A DNA stretch of 64,000 nt, from NCBI GenBank assembly GCA_023897205.1, contig JAHWDD010000010.1, forward strand, positions 372,001 through 436,000, given 5' to 3'. Source of the stretch: Exophiala sp. HKRS030 (lineage: Eukaryota > Ascomycota > Eurotiomycetes > Chaetothyriales > Herpotrichiellaceae). The notes under the pieces were generated by a model. It saw only the letters and a list, made by a program, of their open reading frames with translations. It ran no database searches and had not been told where the DNA came from. Positions 54,807 through 64,000 of the stretch are shown one piece after another (position 1 is the first letter of the stretch; the number at the start of each line of letters is the position of its first letter). A program made the translations under genes and the position numbers.

Positions 54807-57800
54807 ATGAGGGGCTTTGTTGAAGAGCAGTCCGTCTTGACTGCTCCCGGCGGCGAAAGTCCGCCATATTTCAATTCTCCAACGACATTTTTTCGACAGC
54901 CTCTATGTGGTGATCCAGAAGGCTGGGGTCCGATCAGCTCGCTCCGATGGGATCTTACGCCTTGCTTTCTTGATGTCTGGGTCCTTGGTGTTGCTGTCTG
55001 GGGGGTGTTATTCGGCGCTGGAGCACTCTGGTTTATGCTCAAGAAGCGAGTACCTCAAGATGTCCCCAAGAACTGGCATTTCTATACGAAGCTGTAAGTC
55101 TGACGTCTCTGGATCTTGACTATATATCCTAATCTCGGTGTCGCAGAACTGTGCTCACTGCTATCATCCTCTCGACTGCCCTCCAGACCGCCCTACAAAT
55201 CCAAGAACTGCCGGGAATATGGTACCAGGACATAAGATTTTACACGTCGGTCGCTACAATTAAATCACTCATTGTCGTCCTTTATATACAGTACCATGAG
55301 CATTGGCGATCGAGGAACCCAAATGGCGTCGTATTGTTCTACTGGGTCTTTTTCATTTTGGCGTATGCCGTGAAACTGCGCTCTCTCATTGCTCGGGACG
55401 CTCAGAAGAATCAACTTCCTTATTTTGTCACCTTCGTCATCAGCCTTGGTTTGGCAGTCGTGGAGTTCGTACTGGAATACTTTGTGCAGAAAAAGCAAAG
55501 TGCATATGATGCACTGGGAGCCGAGGATGAATGTCCCTACGAATACGCCGATGTTTTCTCAATCCTCACCTTCGGCTGGATGACCCCAATGATGAAGTTT
55601 GGCTACAAGAATTTTTTGACTCAGGATGACTTGTGGAATCTGCGCCCTCGAGACAGTACGAAGGTAACGGGCGATTTGCTACAGGAAGCATGGGAAATTG
55701 AACTCAAAAAGAAGAAACCGAACCTATGGATAGCCTTGGGCAGGGCTTTTGGAGGGCCATATATACGCGGAGCGTTTATCAAGACTATCAGCGATATGCT
55801 TGCCTTTGTGCAGCCTCAACTGCTTCGGCTTCTCATTCGTTTCGTGGATTCTTACCGTGCAGGACGACAACCAGAACCAGCCATCCGTGGCATTGCCATT
55901 GCACTGGCCATGTTCGCAACATCAGTCTGCCAGACTGCCGCCCTCCATCAATACTTCCAGCGCGCTTTTGAGACTGGCATGAGGATTAAGTCGTCGTTAA
56001 CTGCGATGATATACGGCAAATCGCTTCGTTTGTCAAATGAGTCCCGCGCGACAAAATCCACCGGCGACATCGTTACCTATATGAGTGTTGACCAACAACG
56101 TCTTGCTGACCTGGCACAATGGGGCCAACAACTTTGGTCGGCACCATTTCAGATCACCCTTTGCATGCTGTCTCTATATCAACTGGTGGGCGTATCCTGC
56201 TTTGCTGGCGTGGCGGCAATGATTATCATGATTCCGGTCAATGGCTTCATTGCCAGATTCATGAAGAAGCTTCAGCTGTCACAGATGAAATACAAAGATC
56301 GACGTTCTCGCTTGATGACCGAAATTTTGAACAACATGAAGAGCATCAAGCTATACGCATGGGGTTCGGCTTTCATGGAAAAGTTAAGCCACGTGCGCAA
56401 CGATTTGGAATTGAACAATCTTCGTAAGATTGGAGCCGCTCAATCTTTCTCAACCTTCACGTGGTCATCTACGCCTTTCTTCGTCTCGTGCTCAACTTTT
56501 GCCGTCTTCGTGCTGGTCAACAACAAGCCGCTCACCACGGACCTTGTATTCCCGGCTCTGACGCTATTCAACCTTCTGACTTTCCCGCTCACTGTTTTGC
56601 CAATGGTGATCACTAGCATCATCGAGGCGACTGTGGCAGTGAAGAGATTGACAGATTTTTTCACGGCCGACGAACTACAAGAAGATGCAGTCAGATACAT
56701 TGATGAACCGCCCAAACGTTCTGGAGAATCGTCGGTCTCCATTACAGACGCCAGTTACACTTGGAACAAGAACGAGGACAGGACTGTCTTGCGTAATATT
56801 AATTTCAATGCCAACAAGGGAGAACTTACATGCTTGGTTGGACGTGTCGGAGCCGGCAAATCGTCGCTCTTGCAAGCGCTTCTGGGAGATCTCTGGAAAC
56901 TTAGTGGCGACACAGTCGTTCGAGGTCGCATTGCCTATGCTGCACAATCTGCGTGGATTATGAATGCAAGCGTCAAGGACAACATCACCTTTGGTCATAG
57001 GTGGGATCCTCACTTCTACAACCAAACTGTCCAAGCTTGTGCTCTTGTCGCTGACTTCAGACAACTGCCGGACGGTGATCAAACGGAAGTCGGGGAGCGA
57101 GGAATCTCATTATCTGGAGGTCAAAAGGCTCGTTTGGCGTTAGCACGAGCAGTGTATGCCAGGGCTGATGTCTATCTCCTCGACGACGTTCTCTCAGCCG
57201 TCGATGCTCATGTTGGACGCCATTTGATCAATAATGTTCTGGGCCCGAATGGACTGTTGAATGGGAAGACCAGGATTCTAGCCACAAATTCCATCCCGGT
57301 CCTGAAAGAGGCTGATTATATGTACTTCCTTCGTGATGGCGTTATTTCCGAAAAGGGAACATATCAACAATTGATGGCAATGCGAGGAGATGTAGCCAAT
57401 ATGATCCGGACCTCTACGAGCGATGATGATCAAGAATCCGAAGGCGAACGGAGTCCAAGCATCGAAGGGATGGAATCAGATGAGTCGGCAACAATCGTGG
57501 CTAATGGAGTGCAAGACGAGCTCGATGCCGAAGAAGCCGAGGAAGCACGTCAAGAGATCGGTGGTTTAGAGCCCATCCGTGCTGGGGCATTCACGGCGCG
57601 CAAATCTAGCTTCAACACTCTGCGACGTGCATCGACCGCTAGTTTTCATGGACCAATGGGCCGTCTCACTGATGAAGAGGCCGGTCTCAAATCCAAGCAG
57701 ACCAAGGAAACTTCTGAACAGGGCAAGGTCAAGTGGTCAGTCTATACGAGTTATGCCAAGGAGAGTAACCTCATTGCGGTGTGCTTCTACTTTCTGGCTC

Positions 57801-59867
57801 TTGTTGCCGCTCAGACAGCACAGGTCGCCGGCAACTTTTGGTTGAAGCGTTGGTCGGAGATCAATGAGCGGTTTGGCGCTAATCCTTCCGTCGGGAAATA
57901 CATTGGTATTTACTTTGCATTTGGTATAGGAGGTTCGGCACTTGTCGTTATACAGGTATGCTTTTCTTCTTAACTCATCATGGTACAAACACTGACAGCT
58001 TGCAGACGCTTCTCCTCTGGATTTTCTGTTCGATAGAGGTACACAATTTTCTTATTGGAGAGTAACTATTACTCACATTTCGCAGGCTTCTAGAAAGCTA
58101 CATGACCGCATGGCCTATGCTATATTCCGTTCTCCGATGAGCTTCTTTGACACGACTCCTGTCGGGAGGGTTCTCAACCGCTTCAGCAGGTAGGTCTAGT
58201 GACATTGCTCTAGCAGCTTCACCCATCTAATTGACGTAGTGACATCTATCGGGTGGACGAAGTCATTGCTCGGACCTTTAACATGGTAAGCAATTCCGAG
58301 CACTCATTTCTGGCCTTGGTCTAACTTTCCAAGCTTTTTGTCAACGCCGGCAGGGCGTTATTTACCCTCGGTGTCATCGCAGCCTCGACACCGATCTTCC
58401 TGGTCCTTGCCGTTCCTCTGGGTGCCGTATACATTATCTACCAAAGATACTACCTTCGGACTTCTCGGGAACTCAAAAGACTTGATAGTGTCAGTCGCAG
58501 TCCTATATACGCGCATTTTCAAGAGTCCCTCGGTGGCGTATCTACTATTCGTGCCTATCGACAATCGAAAAGGTTCATTCAGGAGAATGAATGGCGAATG
58601 GATGCAAATCTACGAGCATACTTCCCTTCAATCAGCGCCAATCGATGGCTGGCAGTTCGCTTGGAGTTTATCGGTTCCATCATCATCCTGGCTGCTGCTG
58701 TTTTCGCTATAATCTCTGTGACAACTGGCAGTGGATTGACGGCAGGCATGGTCGGCCTTGCGGTAAGTGACCATTAGCTTGTGTGTGCTTGTGAACGTGT
58801 GGGTTAACGATCGTAGATGTCATATGCCTTACAGATCACCCAGTCCCTGAACTGGATTGTGCGCCAAACCGTGGAAGTTGAAACCAACATCGTTTCTGTA
58901 GAGCGCGTGCTCGAGTATGCCGAACTCCCAAGTGAGGCTCCCGATGTTATGTTCAAGAGCCGGCCCAGTATCGGGTGGCCAGCTCATGGTCAAATCACGT
59001 TCAAAGATTACACGACGAGGTATCGGGAGGGTCTGGATCCCGTTTTGAAAAACATAAACCTAAGCATCCAGGCTCGAGAGAAGGTCGGCGTCGTTGGACG
59101 CACAGGAGCTGGAAAAAGTTCTCTAACATTAGCACTCTTTCGCATAATTGAACCTACATCAGGACATATCAGGTACGTTGGATCTCCAGAAACGTTGTCT
59201 TCACGAACCTTGGAACTCACATCTCACAGCATCGACGGACTTAACACGTCCACAATCGGTCTGTTAGACTTGCGAAGACGCCTGGCGATTATACCACAGG
59301 ATGCTGCACTATTCGAGGGAACAATCCGCGACAATCTGGACCCGCGGCACGTACATGATGATACCGAACTCTGGAGCGTACTTGATCATGCCCGCTTAAA
59401 GGACTATGTTTCAGATCTACCTGGTCAACTGGACGCCACTATCCACGAAGGTGGTAAGTGAACACATGAATTGTTGCCCGTGCTTCAGCTTGCTCTGGCC
59501 TGCCACTGACGTTATCACTCTTGCAAATCTAGGTTCCAATTTGAGCCATGGACAACGCCAACTCGTCTCTTTGGCTCGTGCCTTGCTCACCCCCAGCAAC
59601 ATTTTGGTTCTCGACGAGGCAACAGCTGGAGTCGATGTCACGACTGACGCGCTCTTACAAAAGACTCTTCGTAGCACTATCTTCGACAACCGCACCGTCA
59701 TTACAATCGCACATCGAATAAATACCATTATTGACTCCGACAAAGTCGTGGTCTTGGAACAGGGTCGAGTTGTCGAATTTGACACTCCGAAAGAGCTGAT
59801 TAAGAAGCGGGGGCTTTTCTACGATCTCGTCCGCGAAGCTGGGTTACTTGATAGCTTTGAGAGTTGA
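54807..59867 (+). CDS. ABCC-family ABC transporter (Ycf1/Bpt1-like)
   Basis: Nine exons: 54807-55093, 55147-57955, 58006-58038, 58086-58189, 58240-58285, 58334-58762, 58817-59172, 59230-59453 and 59533-59867; product 1540 aa. The 57-nt intron 59173-59229 is a multiple of three without stops; removing it restores [12 protein letters not shown] in NBD2. The layout is TMD0-TMD1-NBD1-linker-TMD2-NBD2. NBD1 has Walker [10 protein letters not shown], signature SGGQ and Walker B VYLLDD, lacking the catalytic Glu as usual in ABCC. A linker with acidic and Ser clusters follows. NBD2 has Walker [10 protein letters not shown], signature LSHGQ and Walker B ILVLDE. Yeast homologues of 1515-1559 aa load glutathione conjugates, metals and bile pigments into the vacuole. 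The substrate here is inferred from the family. Confidence 0.93.
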
Positions 59868-62800
59868 TTGGAAAGAAGAAAAGATTCGATGAGCAAATTT
59901 CGAGCGTAATGACTACTTCAACGACCTTTGTGGGCTCACAAGACCCCTGGCAATAACAAACGCTGAGTCGACGTCATTGAGATATGGACTACCTCCTTGC
60001 GTCTTCTACGACGCATTTTGGCCGCTGCAGAAATCGATATTGCCTCTATCGTGTAGTACGATCTAATCAGCGCAAAGAAACATCAGCAACATTATACTGA
60101 TGTCCCAAGAAAGATTTTGTTGGAGTTGGGTACCGGAATCAAAAGCAGCGTTTCCAATTGTTAAAACGAAAGTTCACGTTAAGTGACAAAATAGGTACTT
60201 AAATTTGTTTCCACTGAATGATATGCCTAGGTCAATAATCCTATCTTCTTCGTTGGTTTAGAGTTTGAACGCGGTATCAAAGCAGGGCATACAATCATCA
60301 CGACGAAGAAGAGAGGGTATGGAATGATACGAACGGATACATTGATGTGTTACCATTGGGTGATATCCCTCAAGGTAGTTGACACTTGAGTCTTCTCCGT
60401 GGGCCTCCAATTTGACCGCAGTACCGAAGTTGAAATTAGGGGTCTGTTAGTATTATGATACATTCGAGACGTTCTGGGCCACTGCAACAGATGTCAAACC
60501 AATTCCAACCGGTACATCGGATCCTCGAGGGGACGAGCTTGTATCATGAGCTCAGCGACATGATCCAACGAGATGAGAGAAGAAGAAAGGATCACGGATT
60601 GCTACGGACTCTTGCCGAGTACTTCGTCGGCACTGTCCGAATGCAGTCAGACTTGATATTATGGCTGTGAGAAACTTTGGTATCTGTGCGACGACCCTGT
60701 CGAGGCAGGCTTGTGGCTGCTGCAGGAAGATCTGGAACCGAGAGCTTTGGTAGTTCTTGGACCCCCCCGAGCGTCCATGGGAAAGTCGCCTCTCAGCAAA
60801 GACATGACACATTCAAACCGGATCGGAAGTGGTGGGTAGCACAGGATGGCGATGGCCATCCTATGGCTCTTTCAATAGCTGGCACTTGCGATCCGACGTG
60901 TTGGTACATATACCTCTGGAGAGATCCCCTTCGGTTCCATCACGGTTGTAACTGTTACTTGTTGTGCACACACAAATGATTCACATGCTTGGTTGCACCG
61001 TGAAACCGCAGGACTTCTCAAATTTTCAAGGCTTGTGTCAACTGTGTACGAGCTGATCCCATATTGGCCACAAGACGAGTCGCACATGAAGCAAGCTATG
61101 GGAGAATGGACTTCTGGCAGTGTAGGCTCGATGGAAGCGAACCAATTTTCACTGCCCTTTGCGCCGGAAATGAATTCCAGTCTATAAACTCCGCGTGCTT
61201 GCTGGGGCTTCCCCTTCCATCTCAGGAAACTCACGCTGTTCTGTTGGTTAGGATGCAGCCGAGCTTTGCAAAAGGAGGGGTGGATTGCTTGTCCCGGAGT
61301 ACAGTGCATAAACTTAGACACGGCGAGGCATTGGTCTGAATGAGAAGGACGGGAGGCTTGCGACCCTGTGCTACATCACAATCTCCACCGCAGCCTGCGA
61401 GTGGTGTCACCCAGTTCTGCCGATTGCTGTATCCCTGTCCGGATTCTTTGTCGCGGCTGAATGCCCAGAGCATCATCGACATCACCGGCAACTGCTGCCT
61501 TTGTCGAGCGAGTCCCCTGGCTTCTCGATCTAGGTGTCGATCTTTCTACTTTTCCCCAGATCTTTGGCGTGGTCTGATCGTTCTCATCTGTCAACTAGAT
61601 GTGAAGAGTGCAAGTGTGAACGGCGGTTGAAGCCTGCTCCCGATGCCCAGCATCCGGCTGTGTGACAGCTGCCGAGCTGGACAGATCAGTTTGCGGAGGG
61701 GGCTCGCCTGCATGCATTAGCTCGGTGGACGCCCTGCCGGCTTCTTCGACATGCCAATGCATCACTTCAACATCATTCGATCGCGGCACTCAGCCTGTGC
61801 ACCATGAGCATCGAGCAAACAACAAGTGGCGACGAGACCCGCATCGGGAAGGCGAACAAGCTACCCTCGAGCTTGAGATCTCAGCTGTGTGAGGTGCAGA
61901 CAGGACCCACGCGTATGTGGTCACTCCTGGGGGGCATCTTCATGATCGCCCGCATAACTGCCTGTGGAATACTATCGAGAAGAGACGGCAGTGCTGGGCT
62001 GCTCTGGTCCAGCGTGTCTCTCTGAGCCAGTTGAGTCCTGGAGGCAGCACCTCATCATCCACATGACTATGCCCTTGTCTTCAAACACGAACTTGCAATA
62101 CCCATCATTGGATGTTTTGAATCCAATCAATGGAGTCGCAACGTGACAATCTCCCTATGTACCGTACAGGAGGCTAAAAAAGCCAGCAATAACTACTCCG
62201 TACATTTAGCTCCAAGGCGATTGCTAGTTATAGTGGGTATCTCAAGCTAGATAGACCTCACTAGCCTTAGAAGAGGCTGGCGAGGTCTTGTAATGTCCAG
62301 CTTCCCACAGCAAGATGATGATCCAGTTGGATACGGCCCGAATCGAAGGATTCAGAAGCGCACAGAGCATGTGCAGGGGTATCCAGATTGGGAGGCGGAG
62401 CAAATTCAATCCTCACGTCTCGCTCACCCGTGTTTGCTCGACATTGGATGCAACCAGAACATGGTCTCGATCCCCTTGTCACCTCGGTTCAGAGTTCAAG
62501 GAAAGGCCAGTCCATGCAAATTCTCTTCTTCGTCATTGACGAGCATACGATACGTCCGGATAGCGCTGCAGTGTTTGGTCACTACGACTGCCAAGGGGAA
62601 ATTCGAGCCGGAAATGTATCGATGCGGTTTCACGGCTCCGTCCGATCAACTTCCATGTAGCCTTTCTCTGGCTCCTGGACTCCAAAGGCCACACACATTA
62701 TTCAGTCCCGAGACCCTTTACTGCCCTTAGGCGTCGTAATTCCAGAGGAAAATACGATGCTAGCGTTGAAACTTCGGCACCAAGATCATCACATGGATGA

Positions 62801-64000
62801 CGTTAGGAGAGGTACGGAGTACCCAGTGCACACAGTCAAGGCATTGAAGCCTAAAATCTGCCTCCTTCTCCTCCCCCAGAAGGCCATTTGATTGAGCCGC
62901 ATCATCAGGAGAATGACGCTCTCTACGTACCAGTAGTATGGTGGCACAAGGCGGAAGGCGACAGGGGCTGTGATGAGAGTGGCCTCCGTCCCGCACACAA
63001 GCCGCTGGCTAGCGACATGACTTTGGGTGCATACTTCTTCCCCGGAGGGACCCCCCCTCGTTGAGTATCATGATTGGTATCTCACAGTCTGATCCACCTG
63101 TCCGTAGGCTTTTCCAATACGCCGATCGCCATCCTTTCCGATGGAGCTTCTGCTATCTAGCCACCCGGGAATCTTGAGCAGCTGGATTTCGCAGCATGCA
63201 CCGAGCAAGCGCAACAGGGCTACTAGCCTCTCGGTCTAGACACGAACAACCCTCCCAAGGAGCTTGGATGCTCTACTCCAGAATCCAGTCCTTGACTAAC
63301 GCCATGAACACAGGAGCCTTCCCCCGTAGCTGGTGCTACCAGAGGTTCAGATCGACGCCTCCTCCGGAATTTCGAGCCACTTGGGCAATACCGAGTGACC
63401 AACTAAAGCTCCTCGATGACTGCGACACAACCTCACACAGTCTGTCACGATGGCCGCTAGCGTCGCCCAAAAAAGGTCGACCAAGGTGATCAATTGCATA
63501 CCTTTGGTGAAAGGGTCGATGCCCCCATGTCACCACACCATTCTGTTCCTCAGATTGTTTGGCTCTGTGCTGCCTCGTCCAATTGGCAACCTCATATACT
63601 TCCCTCGCCTGGGCCATCCGAGAGAGAGACTTGTTTCTCTTTCTTCCTCTCAGCTTTCATCCGTACCTCATCCCAACAAAGTTCGACCCCACGCTATCGC
63701 TTAAACATAACATCATTTCCAAGACACGATCGAGTCAACCAGGACAGGGAGGCAAACGATCATCTTCGACTAGCTTGGTTGAAGCTATATTCACACCTCA
63801 ACGCTAGCAACACCCATTGGGTCACGCATTTTGGTCAGGTGCAGAGGTTCATTTGCAGTCTAGTCTCACACAGTTCAAAAAGCATTCTCTTCTGCAAGGG
63901 GCCCGGCGTAGGGCCTCGCTTCTGTCGTCACCTACTTTTCGCCTACCACGCAAGAAACCCCACAAGCAGAGCCATTTGCTACAGAATGGCTGCTTAGAAG
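59868..64000. other. 4.1-kb gene-poor right end
   Basis: No convincing gene. Many frames of 60-170 codons exist on both strands, but none has a recognisable domain, a splice-connected partner or a consistent coding bias. A heavily eroded Zn2Cys6-like fragment near 61645-61720 is possible. The motif TACTCCGTA at 62194-62202 and GGTACGGAGTACC at 62811-62823 lie here. The region may hold decayed genes, a non-coding RNA or the far promoter of a gene outside the window. Confidence 0.5.
62811..62823. repeat. GGTACGGAGTACC palindromic motif, copy 2
   Basis: Identical to the 13-mer at 21348-21360, in intergenic DNA 41 kb away. Confidence 0.7.

Noticed and set aside
60600..61000. Faint resemblance of one plus frame to the P-loop region of a rolling-circle replication protein from a small DNA virus
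   Set aside because: The Walker A spacing is wrong, stops and frame changes follow at once, and no replication-initiator motifs are visible upstream. A translated search of this segment would settle it.

Overview
The window is nuclear DNA from a filamentous ascomycete (Pezizomycotina). The evidence is short GT..AG introns of about 47-80 nt with CTAAC-like branch sites just before the acceptor, ATG starts in fungal context, large single-exon genes, and families typical of this group (HET, NLR, CYP504, Zn2Cys6 factors, Rom2-type RhoGEF, GT91). A eurotiomycete or black-yeast relative is plausible, but the sequence alone does not settle it. Eighteen protein genes are supported: sixteen look intact and two are decayed. 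No rRNA, tRNA, transposon or CRISPR was found. Most spliced models were built by joining exons by hand; their lengths are divisible by three and conserved motifs cross the joins.

Left part (1-21 kb): an F-box-like protein gene, then a same-strand series of a HET-domain protein, a sterol-glucosyltransferase-like protein, and a STAND/NLR protein with an N-terminal lipase-like domain, a NACHT-type NTPase and ankyrin repeats. HET and NLR proteins are the classic effectors and receptors of fungal self/non-self recognition, so 2.2-14.7 kb may be an incompatibility locus. A GT91 beta-mannosyltransferase-like gene and a DHA1/ZIFL-type MFS transporter follow.

Middle (21-46 kb): a divergent pair (FAD aromatic monooxygenase and carboxymuconolactone-decarboxylase-like protein) suggests aromatic catabolism. 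Next come a Rho1 GEF (Rom2 type) with an upstream ORF and a small DUF4267 membrane protein. A same-strand group follows: a C2H2/fungal_trans regulator, a CYP504-like P450 and an ACS-family MFS transporter. Beside it on the other strand lie two decayed genes, a P450 with one in-frame stop and a Zn2Cys6 regulator with several lesions. Together 32.8-46.3 kb looks like a metabolic region that is half intact and half eroding.

Right part (46-64 kb): housekeeping-type genes, namely a GRAM-TBC Rab GAP, a calpain-like protease and an ABCC (Ycf1/Bpt1-type) vacuolar transporter, then about 4.1 kb with no convincing gene.
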